Notes under the pieces: model-generated
Database searches by the model: none
What the model saw: only the letters and a program-made list of their open reading frames with translations
What the model was told of the DNA's origin: nothing
Shown: in pieces, positions 23,338 through 34,644 of the stretch
Layout of the letters: the number at the start of each line of letters is the position of its first letter
How positions within the stretch are numbered: the first letter of the stretch is position 1
Assembly (NCBI RefSeq): GCF_042743185.1
Contig: NZ_JBHYMS010000012.1
Span: forward strand, 84,464-148,463
Origin: Inquilinus sp042743185
GTDB taxonomy: Bacteria; Pseudomonadota; Alphaproteobacteria; DSM-16000; Inquilinaceae
Direction: 5' to 3'
Length of the DNA stretch: 64,000 nt
Made by a program: the position numbers and the translations under genes

Positions 23338-24243
23338 ATGGCCTTCGACGGCCGCCTGCTGAGCGGCATCAGCGCCCTGGCCGCGGTGGTCGAGGCCGGC
23401 AGCTTCGTGCGGGCGGCGGACAGCCTGGGGCTGACCCAGTCCGGCGTCAGCCGTGCCGTCGCCCGGCTGGAGGCGCGGTTGGGCGTTCGCCTGTTCGACC
23501 GCACGCCGCGGGCGATCACGCTGACCGAGGAGGGCCGCCGCTTCTATGACGGGGTGATGCCGCACCTGACCGGCATCGAGGAGCGGGCCGCCGAGGCGTC
23601 GGGCGGCGCCACGGCAGTGCGCGGCCGGCTGCGGGTCAATGCCGACGCCGCCTTCGGTCATTATGTCCTGGCGCCGCGGCTCGCCGGCTTCATGGTGCGC
23701 CACCCGGAGATCGAGCTGGAGCTAGTAGTGCGCGACCGTATCGGCGACCTGGTGGCGGAAGGCTTCGACATCGCCCTGCGCTTCGGCGAGCCGGAGCAGT
23801 CCGGCCTGAACAGCAGGCTGCTGCTGGAGACACGGGTGCTGACCTGCGCCTCGCCCGACTATGTGGCGCGGCACGGCCGGCCGCGGCACCCGGACGACCT
23901 GATCCGGGACGGCCATGAATGCGTGCTGGTGAAGGAGGCCGCCACCGGCCGGCCCTATGAGTGGGAGTTCCGGCGCAAGGCCGAGGTGCTGTCGGTGCCG
24001 GTCAAGGGCCGGCTGACGGTCAACGACGCCGGTGGCCTGATCGGCGCCCTGCTGGGCGGCCAGGGCATCGGCCAGCCGCTGGAGTTCAGCGTCCGCGACC
24101 TGCTGGCGTCCGGCCGGCTGGTCCGGCTGCTGCCCGACTGGTCGGACGAGCGCTTCCCGGTCTACGCCTATCACCGCTCGCGCGGCCTGCCCCCGGCGCG
24201 GGTGCGCGCCTTCCTCGATTTCGTGTTCGAGATCACGGTGTAG
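23338..24243 (+). CDS. LysR family transcriptional regulator
   Basis: This 301-residue LysR regulator has an N-terminal winged helix (about 1-60, with AAVVEAGSFVRAADSLGLTQ and SGVSRAVARLEARLGVRLFDR) and a periplasmic-binding-protein-like effector domain. I chose ATG 23338 over the GTG at 23332. It is divergent from the SDR/Atu4866/VOC genes, the usual position of a LysR protein relative to its target. The gap contains a small CATC-N5-GATG dyad at about 23310-23322 that might be part of a binding site. The inducer is unknown. It converges on clpB, with a shared terminator. Confidence 0.9.
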   Translation: MAFDGRLLSGISALAAVVEAGSFVRAADSLGLTQSGVSRAVARLEARLGVRLFDRTPRAITLTEEGRRFYDGVMPHLTGIEERAAEASGGATAVRGRLRVNADAAFGHYVLAPRLAGFMVRHPEIELELVVRDRIGDLVAEGFDIALRFGEPEQSGLNSRLLLETRVLTCASPDYVARHGRPRHPDDLIRDGHECVLVKEAATGRPYEWEFRRKAEVLSVPVKGRLTVNDAGGLIGALLGGQGIGQPLEFSVRDLLASGRLVRLLPDWSDERFPVYAYHRSRGLPPARVRAFLDFVFEITV

Positions 24244-24247
24244 GCGA

Positions 24248-24269
24248 AAGGGGCGCTGCAGCGCCCCTT
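24248..24269. terminator. Bidirectional terminator between lysR and clpB
   Basis: AAGGGGCGCTG followed directly by CAGCGCCCCTT is a perfect 22-bp palindrome in the 41-bp gap between two convergent genes. On each strand it is followed by TT-rich bases (TTCCCTGTTCT on plus; TTTCGCC on minus). Confidence 0.7.
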
Positions 24270-24284
24270 CCCTGTTCTGCCCGA

Positions 24285-26891
<2,607 letters not shown>

Positions 26892-26981
26892 AAATTCTGT
26901 CTCCACTGTCCGGCGCGGTCGTCTTGCACGAAGCCCGACCCCGCCTTGATCCACATCAGTGCGATCCGGGAGGATGCAGGA

Positions 26982-27013
26982 CTGATGTAGGAGTGTGGCC
27001 CGGCGGCAACAAG
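26982..27013 (-). promoter_or_regulatory. Predicted RpoH (sigma-32) promoter of clpB
   Basis: On the minus strand CTTG (27013-27010), an 18-bp spacer and CCTACATCAG (26991-26982) match the alphaproteobacterial heat-shock form CTTG-N17/18-CYTATNTNNG except at one fixed position. It lies about 90 bp before the clpB ATG. Confidence 0.65.
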
Positions 27014-27169
27014 AGCCGCCGGAGACATCCGGAACCGCATGCGCCGCTGGGCGCGCCGATCCGAAGCCGGTCCCAATCGCGCATAGCGGTGATCCTCGGT
27101 GCGCTGATTGTTTCCGCGCGCCATAACGCGCTAGGGTCGTGTCCCGGAACCGTTGCCAGCCAGCCCGCC

Positions 27170-27928
27170 ATGACCGCCGCCCGCCTCGCCGACCTGTACC
27201 GCTATCCCGTCAAGGGCCTGGCCGGGCAGAAACTCGCCGCCACAGATCTCGCCGCCGGGGAGACGCTGCCGCATGACCGGCGCTTCGCCATCGTGCACGG
27301 CGCCAGCCAATGCGACCCGACGGCGCCCAGCTGGCAGCCGAAGCGGCAGTTCCTGCAGCTGATGACCGACGAGCGGCTGGCCCAGCTGGGCGTCGATTAC
27401 GACGATGCCACCGAGGCGCTGACGCTGAAGCGCGACGGCAAGCAGGTGGCGCGCGGCCTGCTGTCGCTGCCGATCGGGCAGGAGCTGATCAACCAGTTCC
27501 TCAACGCCTTCATGAAGGACCCGCGCGGCGCGCTGAAGATCGTCTCCGCCCCCGGCATCGCCTTCACCGACAAGCCGGAAAAGCTGGTCTCGCTGATCAA
27601 CCTGGCGTCGGCGAAGGACATCGAGCGGGTGACGCGCGCGCCGGTCGACCCGCGGCGCTTCCGCGGCAACCTTTATCTCGATGGCCTGCCGGCCTGGTCG
27701 GAGTTCGAGCTGGTCGGGAAGGAGCTGGCCGTCGGGCCGGTGCGGCTCCGCGTCGTGTCGCGCATCGGCCGCTGCGCCGCGACCAACGTCAACCCGGCGA
27801 CCGGCGATCGCGACCTGAACATCCCCAAAGCCCTGATCACCGGCTTCGGCCACGCCGATTGCGGCATCTATGCCGAGGTCCTGGTGGGCGGCCGTATCGC
27901 GGAAGGCGATACGCTGGCGATCGCGTAG
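27170..27928 (+). CDS. MOSC domain-containing protein
   Basis: This 252-residue protein has an N-terminal MOSC_N barrel (start LADLYRYPVKGLAGQKL, then PHDRRFAIVHG) and a C-terminal MOSC domain (MOSC is named after the molybdenum cofactor sulfurase C-terminus). RIGRCAATNVNPATGDRD contains the conserved cysteine expected to handle sulfur or the molybdenum cofactor, as in YcbX/YiiM and mARC relatives. The ATG is at 27170; the longer frame extends back into the clpB promoter region and is unlikely. It is upstream of, and co-oriented with, a molybdenum hydroxylase operon, but a separate promoter and operator stand between them, so a functional link is only possible. Confidence 0.85.
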   Translation: MTAARLADLYRYPVKGLAGQKLAATDLAAGETLPHDRRFAIVHGASQCDPTAPSWQPKRQFLQLMTDERLAQLGVDYDDATEALTLKRDGKQVARGLLSLPIGQELINQFLNAFMKDPRGALKIVSAPGIAFTDKPEKLVSLINLASAKDIERVTRAPVDPRRFRGNLYLDGLPAWSEFELVGKELAVGPVRLRVVSRIGRCAATNVNPATGDRDLNIPKALITGFGHADCGIYAEVLVGGRIAEGDTLAIA

Positions 27929-27966
27929 CCTCGGCACGACTCCGTCTCACCCTGCCCGATCCCGCC

Positions 27967-28009
27967 TTGACAGCCCTGCCGGTGCGGATGAAGATCGTTT
28001 GTATACGAA
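27967..28009 (+). promoter_or_regulatory. Promoter and GTATAC operator of the molybdenum-hydroxylase operon
   Basis: TTGACA (27967-27972), a 17-bp spacer and GAAGAT (27990-27995) form a likely sigma-70 promoter. Directly after it lies TTTGTATACGAA (27998-28009), a palindrome around GTATAC of the form TTnGTATACnAA. The same form occurs in the same position relative to the promoter of the enamidase-like gene (44829-44840). A repressor bound here would cover the start site. The MarR protein at 40127-40573 is the obvious candidate. Confidence 0.7.
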
Positions 28010-28068
28010 TGAAATGACCGCTGGGGAACAGCGGATCTTCGGAACAGGATCAGGCCAGGGAGATCAGC

Positions 28069-28917
28069 ATGTACCTCCGGCCAGGCACGCTGGATGAGGC
28101 GGTGGCGGCGCTTTCGGCGCCGGGCGGCCGCATCCTGGCGGGCGGAACGGACATCTTTCCGGCGGCGGGAGACCGCCCGCTGGCCGGACCGATCATCGAC
28201 ATCTCGCGGCTGGCGGAGCTGGACGGCATCGTCCTCGGTGACGACCGCATCCGCATCGGCGCCCGCACCAGCTGGAGCACCATCATCGCGACGAAGCTGC
28301 CGCGCTGCTTCGACGCGCTGAAGGCTGCGGCGCGGGAGGTCGGGTCCGTCCAGATCCAGAACCTGGGCACCATCGCCGGCAACCTGTGCAATGCCTCCCC
28401 CGCCGCCGACGGCGTGCCGCCGCTGCTGGCGCTGGATGCCGCGGTGGAGCTGCGGTCCCGCGCCGGCAGCCGCACCCTGCCCCTGTCCGAGTTCATCTCC
28501 GGCAACCGCCGCACCGCCCGGCGCGAGGACGAGATCGTCACCGCCGTGATCGTGCCGCGGACGATCGATGCCGGCGCCTCGGCCTTCCTCAAGCTCGGCG
28601 CCCGCCGCTACCTGGTGATCTCGATCGCCATGGTGGCGGCGGTGGTCGCGGCCGATGCCGAGGGCCGGGTCGCCCAGGCGCGGATCGCGGTCGGTTCCTG
28701 CTCCGCCGTCGCGCAACGGTTGGCGACGCTGGAGCAGGACCTCGTCGGCGCCCCGGCGCGGCGCGGCCTCGGCGCGCTGACCCGGCCGGAGCATCTGGCG
28801 CCGCTGTCGCCGATCGGCGATGTCCGCGCCAGTGCCGCCTACCGCTTGGACGCGGCCCTGACCCTGGTGCGCCGCGCGCTCGATACCTGCGCCCTCGGCG
28901 CTGCGGCGGAGATCTAA
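28069..28917 (+). CDS. Molybdenum hydroxylase FAD-binding subunit (CoxM/XdhB-like)
   Basis: This 282-residue subunit of the xanthine-dehydrogenase family passes electrons from the 2Fe-2S centres to an acceptor through FAD. Motifs: RILAGGTDIFP near residue 25 (first FAD loop), then GSVQIQNLGTIAGNLCNASPAAD (the family signature, cited in part) and RRTARREDEIVTAV. A CO-dehydrogenase flavoprotein C-terminal domain follows, with LKLGARRYLVISIAMVAA. It is the first gene of the long operon behind the GTATAC operator and ends one base before the fused FeS-Mo subunit gene. Two polypeptides therefore make up the enzyme instead of the usual three. Confidence 0.9.
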   Translation: MYLRPGTLDEAVAALSAPGGRILAGGTDIFPAAGDRPLAGPIIDISRLAELDGIVLGDDRIRIGARTSWSTIIATKLPRCFDALKAAAREVGSVQIQNLGTIAGNLCNASPAADGVPPLLALDAAVELRSRAGSRTLPLSEFISGNRRTARREDEIVTAVIVPRTIDAGASAFLKLGARRYLVISIAMVAAVVAADAEGRVAQARIAVGSCSAVAQRLATLEQDLVGAPARRGLGALTRPEHLAPLSPIGDVRASAAYRLDAALTLVRRALDTCALGAAAEI

Positions 28918-28918
28918 G

Positions 28919-31687
28919 ATGCTGGATGCCCGTCCCGTGCTCGGCTTCACGTTGAACGGCCGCCCGGTGCAGGTGCCGGCCGACCCCGCCGGCCGGCTGA
29001 CCCGCCTGCTGCGCGACGATCTGGGCCTGACCGGCACCAAGGTCGGTTGCGACGCCGGCGATTGCGGCGCCTGCACCGTGCTGCTGGACGACGCCCCGGT
29101 CTGCGGCTGCCTGGTCGCGTCCGGCCAGGTCGAGGGCCGCCGGGTCACCACCATCGAGGGGTTGCCGGCGCAGTCGCCCACGGCGTCGCGGCTGCAATCC
29201 GCCTTCCTGCGCCACGGCGCGGCCCAGTGCGGCATCTGCACCCCCGGCATGCTGGTGGCCGCCGCCGCCCTGCTGGACCGGACTCCGGAGCCGGGCGAGA
29301 CCGAGGTGATGAACGCGATCGGCGGTGTGCTGTGCCGCTGCACCGGCTATCGCAAGATCGTCGCCGCCATCCTCGACGCCCGCATCGAGCCTGCGGCTGC
29401 CGAGGGACCGGCAGCCGGCCGCGCCGTCGGCGCCCGGATCGACCGGCTGGACGGCCGCCGCAAGGTCGAGGGCCGCGACGTGTTCGGCGCGGACGAGACC
29501 CCGTCGGGCGCCCTGTCTCTGCGCGCCATCCGCAGCCCGCATCACCGCGCCCGCTTCGCCTTCGGCGACCTCGACGGCTTCGTCGCCGCCCATCCCGGCG
29601 TCGTGCGCGTGTTCACGGCGAAGGACGTGCCGGGTGAGAACCGCTTCGGCGTGATCGGCCCCTTCGCCGACCAACCGGCCTTCGCCGAATCCGAAGCCCG
29701 GTTCCGCGGTGAGGCGGTGGCCGCGGTGGTCGGCGAGAGCTGGGCGATCGAGTCGCTCGACCTCCCGGAGTTTCCGGTCACCTGGGAACCCTTGCCCGCC
29801 CACACCACCATCGACGCCGCGCTGGTGCCGGGGGCCGACCTCGTCCATGCCGACCGCGCCGGCAACATCCTGGTGCGCGGCCGCGTCGTCCGCGGCGATG
29901 CCGACGCAGCGCTGACGGCAGCCGACGTCGTGGTCGAGGGCGAGTTCGAGACCGGCTTCGTCGAGCACGCCTATATCGAGCCCGAGGCCGGCTTCGCGCG
30001 CCGGGTCGGCGACCGGATCGAGATCCAGGCCTGCACCCAGGCGCCCTATATGGACCGCGACGACGTAGCCAGGATCCTGGGTATCGCGCCCGAGGCGGTG
30101 CGCATCATCCCGACCGCGGTCGGCGGCGGCTTCGGCTCCAAGCTGGACCTGTCGCTGCAGCCCTTCATCGCGATCGCGGCCTGGCATCTGAAGCGGCCGG
30201 TGCGGATGGTCTATTCCCGCAGCGAGTCGATCATGACCACGACCAAGCGCCACCCGTCGCGCATCCGCGCCCGGGTCGGCGCGACCAGGGACGGCAAGCT
30301 GGCGGCGATGGATTTCGCCGGTGACTTCAACACCGGCGCCTATTCCTCCTGGGGCCCGACCGTGGCCAACCGCGTGCCGGTGCACGCCTCCGGCCCCTAT
30401 TACGTGCCGCATTACCGGGCCCTGACCCGCGCCGTGCACACCCATCTGGTGCCGGCCGGCGCCTTCCGCGGCTTCGGCGTGCCCCAGGCCGGGGTGGCGC
30501 AGGAGCAGCTGTATGACGAACTGGCCGACCGGCTTGGCCTGGACCGGCTGGAGTTCCGCATCACCAACGCGCTGCGGCCCGACCAGCCCACTGTGACCGG
30601 CCAGGTGCTGGGCAAAGGCACCGGCATCCGCGCCTGCCTGGAATCGCTGCGGCCGCATTGGCAGCGGGCGCGGAAGGGGGCCGCGGCGTTCAACCACACT
30701 GCCACGGGCCCGCTGCGCCGCGGCGCCGGCGTCGCCGGCATGTGGTATGGCTGCGGCAACACCTCGCTGCCCAACCCGTCGACCATCCGCGTCGGGCTGA
30801 AGCCGGACGGGCGGATCGCCCTGCACCAGGGCGCGGTCGATATCGGCCAGGGCTCCAACACCGTCGTCACCCAGATCTGCGCCGACGCGCTGGGCGCGCC
30901 GATCGACCGTTTCGACCTGGTCTCGGCCGACACCGACCTGACGCCGGACTGCGGCAAGACCTCGGCCTCGCGCCAGACCTTCGTCACCGGCAAGGCGGCG
31001 GAGCTGGCGGGCCGCGACCTGCGCCGCGACCTGCTGCGCCTGGCCAATGCCGGCGAGGGCGCCGCCATCGCCTTCGCCGATGGAAGGGTGACGGTGACCG
31101 AGGGCGAGCATGCCCGCAGCCTGGATCTGGCGACGTTGCCGCAGGACGAGCGCGGCTACGTCCTGGCCGCCGAAGCCACCTTCGACCCGCCGACCAGCCC
31201 GCTGGACGCGGACGGCCAGGGCGTGCCCTACGCCGTCTACGGTTTCGGCGCCCACATGGCGGAGGTCGAGGTCGACATCGAGCTCGGCACCGTGCGCGTG
31301 CTCAAGATCACCGCCGCGCACGATGTCGGCCGGGCGATCAACCCGACCCTGGTCGAAGGCCAGATCGAAGGCGGCGCCGCCCAGGGCCTCGGCCTGGCGC
31401 TGATGGAGGAGTTCCATCCCGGCCGCGGCGAGAACCTGCACGACTATCTGATCCCTTCGGCCGGCGACATGCCGCCGGTGGAATCGATCCTGATCGAGGA
31501 CGCCGCCCCGGTCGGCCCGTTCGGCGCCAAGGGCATCGGCGAGCAGGCGCTGATCCCCACCGCCCCCGCCATCCTGAACGCCATCCACGACGCCACCGGC
31601 GTGCGCATCCGCCGGGTGCCGGCGACGCCGGACCGAATCCGCGCCGCGATCCTGGCGGCCGGACAGCCCGGCCAGACTCGAGACTGA
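28919..31687 (+). CDS. Fused 2Fe-2S/molybdopterin subunit of a xanthine-dehydrogenase-family hydroxylase
   Basis: This 922-residue protein fuses the small iron-sulfur subunit to the large molybdenum subunit. Residues 1-155 bind two 2Fe-2S clusters: C44, C49, C52 and C64, then C104, C107, C139 and C141 (CGICTPG, CRCTGY). A linker leads to the Mo part from about 165, with GGGFGSKLDLS, VPAGAFRGFGVPQA and, near the end, GAKGIGEQALIPTAP, which holds the conserved catalytic glutamate. The family hydroxylates N-heterocycles with water as oxygen source. Downstream genes resemble nicotinate degradation, so C6 hydroxylation of nicotinate or an analogue is the favoured role; the substrate cannot be read directly. 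It lies 1 bp after the FAD subunit gene. Confidence 0.9.
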   Translation: MLDARPVLGFTLNGRPVQVPADPAGRLTRLLRDDLGLTGTKVGCDAGDCGACTVLLDDAPVCGCLVASGQVEGRRVTTIEGLPAQSPTASRLQSAFLRHGAAQCGICTPGMLVAAAALLDRTPEPGETEVMNAIGGVLCRCTGYRKIVAAILDARIEPAAAEGPAAGRAVGARIDRLDGRRKVEGRDVFGADETPSGALSLRAIRSPHHRARFAFGDLDGFVAAHPGVVRVFTAKDVPGENRFGVIGPFADQPAFAESEARFRGEAVAAVVGESWAIESLDLPEFPVTWEPLPAHTTIDAALVPGADLVHADRAGNILVRGRVVRGDADAALTAADVVVEGEFETGFVEHAYIEPEAGFARRVGDRIEIQACTQAPYMDRDDVARILGIAPEAVRIIPTAVGGGFGSKLDLSLQPFIAIAAWHLKRPVRMVYSRSESIMTTTKRHPSRIRARVGATRDGKLAAMDFAGDFNTGAYSSWGPTVANRVPVHASGPYYVPHYRALTRAVHTHLVPAGAFRGFGVPQAGVAQEQLYDELADRLGLDRLEFRITNALRPDQPTVTGQVLGKGTGIRACLESLRPHWQRARKGAAAFNHTATGPLRRGAGVAGMWYGCGNTSLPNPSTIRVGLKPDGRIALHQGAVDIGQGSNTVVTQICADALGAPIDRFDLVSADTDLTPDCGKTSASRQTFVTGKAAELAGRDLRRDLLRLANAGEGAAIAFADGRVTVTEGEHARSLDLATLPQDERGYVLAAEATFDPPTSPLDADGQGVPYAVYGFGAHMAEVEVDIELGTVRVLKITAAHDVGRAINPTLVEGQIEGGAAQGLGLALMEEFHPGRGENLHDYLIPSAGDMPPVESILIEDAAPVGPFGAKGIGEQALIPTAPAILNAIHDATGVRIRRVPATPDRIRAAILAAGQPGQTRD

Positions 31688-31688
31688 C

Positions 31689-33173
31689 ATGTCCCAGCCC
31701 GCCGACAAGACCGAGGACGGCCGCATCCGCTGCGATGCCTGCCCGGTGATGTGCTACATCAAGCCCGGCGCCGCCGGGGCCTGCGACCGCTATGCCAACC
31801 ATGACGGCACGCTGGTCCGGGTCGACCCGCATGTGGTGCTGGACCGTACCCTGCAGCAGGGCGGCAGCGTGGTGCCGTTCAGCCGCACCGGCGACTGGGA
31901 CGGCAAGCTGGTGCGCGGGCCGGAGACCTTCGTCACCGCGATCGGCGCCGGCACCACCTATCCGGACTACAAGCCCGCGCCCTTCATCGTCTCGGCCGAG
32001 GTCGACGGCGTCGACATGGTCACGGTGGTGACCGAGGGCATCTTCAGCTACTGCGGCGTCAAGGTGAAGGTCGACACCGACCGCCATCTGGGGCCGGAGC
32101 GCAGCCTGGTGCGGGCCCAGGGCGAGCCGGTCGGCCACGTCACCACCGGCGAGTACGGGTCGCAGATGCTGTCGCTGGGCGGCGTGCACCACCTGACCGG
32201 CGGCAGCAAGAAGGAGGGCCGCGTCACCTGCGACACCCTCTTGGAGCTGAGCAACGGCCGCGCGGTCGAGCTGACCATCGACGACGGCGCCACCGTGATC
32301 GTGCAGGCCGGCCGGCCGCCGATCGTCAACGGCGCGGCCGAGGAGCGGATGCGGGTCGGCTGCGGCTCCGCCACCATCGGCATGTTCGCCAAGCAGTGGC
32401 ACGGCAAGGTCGACGAGGTGGTGGTGGTCGACGACCACATCACCGGCGTGCTGTCGGAGCACCAGGCCGGCAAGCTCTTGGGCATCCCCGACACCGGCAT
32501 CCACATGAAGGGCCGCCGCTCCACCCCCGGCCGCTACTTCCAGGTGGCGCAGCCCGGCACCGGCTGGGGCGGCACCGACATCTCCGACCCGCTGTCGATC
32601 CTGGGGCCGTTCAACCCGAAGGCGGCACGGCCCGGCCTGACCATGCTGATGGTCAGCACCACCGGCGAGCACTTCGCCTATTACGTGCTGGATGACGAGC
32701 TGAAGCCGGTGCAGCACGAGCTGCCGGCGGCGCTGCAGCAGTCGATCGCGCGGATCGAGGAGAATTGCGAGCCGGCGCTGTGTACCGTGCTGTTCATGGG
32801 CGGGGCCGGCGGCTCATTGCGCTCCGGCGTCACCGAGAACCCGGTGCGGCTGACCCGGTCGGTGAAGCAGGCGCTGACCTATGTCACCTGCGGCGGCGCC
32901 CCGGTCTATGTCTGGCCCGGCGGCGGTATCACCTTCATGGTCGATGTGACAAGGGTGCCGGAGAACGCCTTCGGCTATGTCCCGACCCCGGCGCTGGTGG
33001 CGCCGATCGAGTTTACCCTGCGCCTGTCCGACTACGAGGCGCTGGAGGGGCATATGGACCATGTCCGCCCCCTCTCCTCCCTCGGCGTCGACGTGGCGCG
33101 GCGGCAGGTGCCGGGCCATCGCGACAACCCCTGGCCCTTCGCGCCGGAAGGCGCGAAGCGGTCGCACGGCTGA
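31689..33173 (+). CDS. 6-hydroxynicotinate reductase-like iron-sulfur protein
   Basis: This 494-residue cytosolic protein resembles Hnr of Eubacterium barkeri, which reduces 6-hydroxynicotinate to 6-oxo-1,4,5,6-tetrahydronicotinate with ferredoxin. An N-terminal cluster motif C15-x2-C18-x3-C22-x9-C32 probably binds a 4Fe-4S centre. Further conserved-looking parts are TEGIFSYCGVKVKVDTD, RMRVGCGSATIG and the DDHITGVLSEH segment at 248-258. From what I recall, Hnr carries covalent flavin. No standard flavin-binding fold is obvious by eye. It starts 1 bp after the hydroxylase gene and is followed by the UPF0280 gene. The family assignment is good; the reaction in this organism is inferred. Confidence 0.8.
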   Translation: MSQPADKTEDGRIRCDACPVMCYIKPGAAGACDRYANHDGTLVRVDPHVVLDRTLQQGGSVVPFSRTGDWDGKLVRGPETFVTAIGAGTTYPDYKPAPFIVSAEVDGVDMVTVVTEGIFSYCGVKVKVDTDRHLGPERSLVRAQGEPVGHVTTGEYGSQMLSLGGVHHLTGGSKKEGRVTCDTLLELSNGRAVELTIDDGATVIVQAGRPPIVNGAAEERMRVGCGSATIGMFAKQWHGKVDEVVVVDDHITGVLSEHQAGKLLGIPDTGIHMKGRRSTPGRYFQVAQPGTGWGGTDISDPLSILGPFNPKAARPGLTMLMVSTTGEHFAYYVLDDELKPVQHELPAALQQSIARIEENCEPALCTVLFMGGAGGSLRSGVTENPVRLTRSVKQALTYVTCGGAPVYVWPGGGITFMVDVTRVPENAFGYVPTPALVAPIEFTLRLSDYEALEGHMDHVRPLSSLGVDVARRQVPGHRDNPWPFAPEGAKRSHG

Positions 33174-33182
33174 GGCCCGCCG

Positions 33183-34067
33183 ATGGCTCGCCTGCCGCAG
33201 ATCGCGCTGTTGCCCGACGGGCGGCGCCTGCACCTGCAGGACGGGCCGATCGACCTGGTCGTCGAGGCGGCCGGGGCGGCGGATTCGGTGCGGGCGGCCT
33301 ATGAGGCGGCGGCGCGGCGCTTCACCGGCCTCTTGGACGAGCTGTGCGACGAGCTGGCGCTGCTGCGCGCCCAGGCGCGGCCTGACCGCTGCCCGCTGCA
33401 AGGCCCGATCGCCCGCCGCATGCACGACGCGGTGGCGCCCTATGCCGCCGAGAGCTTCATCACCCCGATGGCGGCGGTGGCCGGCGCCGTGGCCGAGGCG
33501 GTGCTGGCGGCGATGACCGCAGCGGCGCCGCTGGCCCGCGCCTATGTCAACAATGGCGGGGACATCGCGTTGCATCTGGCGCCGGGCCAGAGCTTCACCA
33601 TCGGCCTGGTCGACCGGCCGGACCGGGCCGGCCTGTTCGGCACCACCGTTCTGGCCGCCGAGGACAGGATCCGCGGCATCGCCACCAGCGGCTGGCGCGG
33701 CCGCAGCTTTTCGCTCGGCATCGCCGATGCCGTTACCATCCTGGCCGCCGGCGCCGCCGATGCGGATGCCGCCGCCACGGTTGTGGCCAATGCCGTCGAC
33801 CTGCCCGGCCATCCCGTGATCGCCCGCATTCCGGCGCGCGAGCTGCAGCCCGACAGCGACCTGGGCGACCGCCCGGTGACCCGCGACGTCGGCCCGCTGG
33901 ATGCAGTTGAGATCAATGCCGCCCTCGCCGCCGGCGCCGCCTGGGCGGAAACCCTGATCGCCCGCGGCCTGATCCGCGCCGCCGCCTTGCATCTGGCCGG
34001 CGAGACGCGGACGGTGGGGCTGGACGCACGCACTTCTCCGCAAGCAAAGAGCCTGATCCATGCCTGA
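33183..34067 (+). CDS. UPF0280 family protein (ApbE-like fold)
   Basis: This 294-residue protein of the UPF0280 family is known by structure to share the fold of ApbE, the FMN transferase that flavinylates proteins. The segment AYVNNGGDIALHL (NNGGD at 123-127) recalls the NxGGD motif of ApbE, and SFITPMAAVAGAVAEAV (91-107) precedes it. Its role is not established. It sits 9 bp after the reductase-like gene and overlaps the first DUF1185 gene by 8 bp, so it belongs firmly to this operon. Since Hnr-type reductases are reported to carry covalent flavin, a maturation role for this protein is an attractive inference, without direct evidence. Confidence 0.85.
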   Translation: MARLPQIALLPDGRRLHLQDGPIDLVVEAAGAADSVRAAYEAAARRFTGLLDELCDELALLRAQARPDRCPLQGPIARRMHDAVAPYAAESFITPMAAVAGAVAEAVLAAMTAAAPLARAYVNNGGDIALHLAPGQSFTIGLVDRPDRAGLFGTTVLAAEDRIRGIATSGWRGRSFSLGIADAVTILAAGAADADAAATVVANAVDLPGHPVIARIPARELQPDSDLGDRPVTRDVGPLDAVEINAALAAGAAWAETLIARGLIRAAALHLAGETRTVGLDARTSPQAKSLIHA

Positions 34068-34644
34068 GGTCGAGATCCGCAAGCGCCTGGTCACCGTCGA
34101 GGAGATCTTCCACGAGGGCGGGCCCCCGGCCACGACACCGCTGCGGCGGGGCGCCATCATTGCCGTGATCCGCAATCCCTTCGCCGGCCGCTATGTCGAG
34201 GAGATCGCGGGCTTCATGGACGATCTGAAGCCGCTGGGCCTGGCCATGGCGCAGCAGCTGATCCGGGCGCTCGGCGGCGACCCGAAGGCCATCGAAGGCT
34301 ACGGCAAGGGCGCCATCGTCGGCGCCGCCGGCGAGCTGGAGCACGGCGCGCTGTGGCATGTCCCCGGCGGCTACGCCATGCGCGAGGCGCTGGGCGGCGC
34401 CAAGGCGATCGTGCCCTCGGCCAAGAAGGTCGGCGGGCCCGGTACACGCCTCGACGTGCCGGTCACTCATATCGACGCCTCCTATGTCCGCAGCCATTTC
34501 GACGCGATGGAGGTCGGCGTGCCGGACGGGCCGAAGGCCGACGAAATCGCGCTGGTGCTGGTGATGACCACCGGCGCCCGCATCCATGCCCGCGTCGGCG
34601 GGCTGAAGGCCGGCGAGATCAAGGGCGAGGACGGCCTGCGATGA
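34060..34644 (+). CDS. DUF1185 (AA_synth) family protein, paralogue 1
   Basis: This 194-residue protein of the family once labelled 'amino acid synthesis' (DUF1185) has no proven reaction. Family motifs: IRNPFAGRYVEEI, GYGKGAIVGAAGELEHGALW, then VPSAKKVGGPG, SYVRSHFDAMEVGVPDGP and a C-terminal RVGGLKAGEIKGEDGLR. The next gene encodes a paralogue of the same length and layout, so the pair may form a hetero-oligomer or serve two related substrates. Start and stop overlap the neighbouring genes (8 bp upstream; ATGA downstream). In this operon a role in opening or processing the reduced heterocycle is possible, but that is speculation from context. Confidence 0.87.
   Translation: MPEVEIRKRLVTVEEIFHEGGPPATTPLRRGAIIAVIRNPFAGRYVEEIAGFMDDLKPLGLAMAQQLIRALGGDPKAIEGYGKGAIVGAAGELEHGALWHVPGGYAMREALGGAKAIVPSAKKVGGPGTRLDVPVTHIDASYVRSHFDAMEVGVPDGPKADEIALVLVMTTGARIHARVGGLKAGEIKGEDGLR

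Noticed and set aside
28589..31726. 1045-codon open frame on the minus strand opposite the molybdenum hydroxylase
   Set aside because: It is a GC-bias shadow: no domain is recognisable, the composition is Gly/Arg/Ala-rich, and the plus strand encodes a complete, motif-rich enzyme over the same bases.
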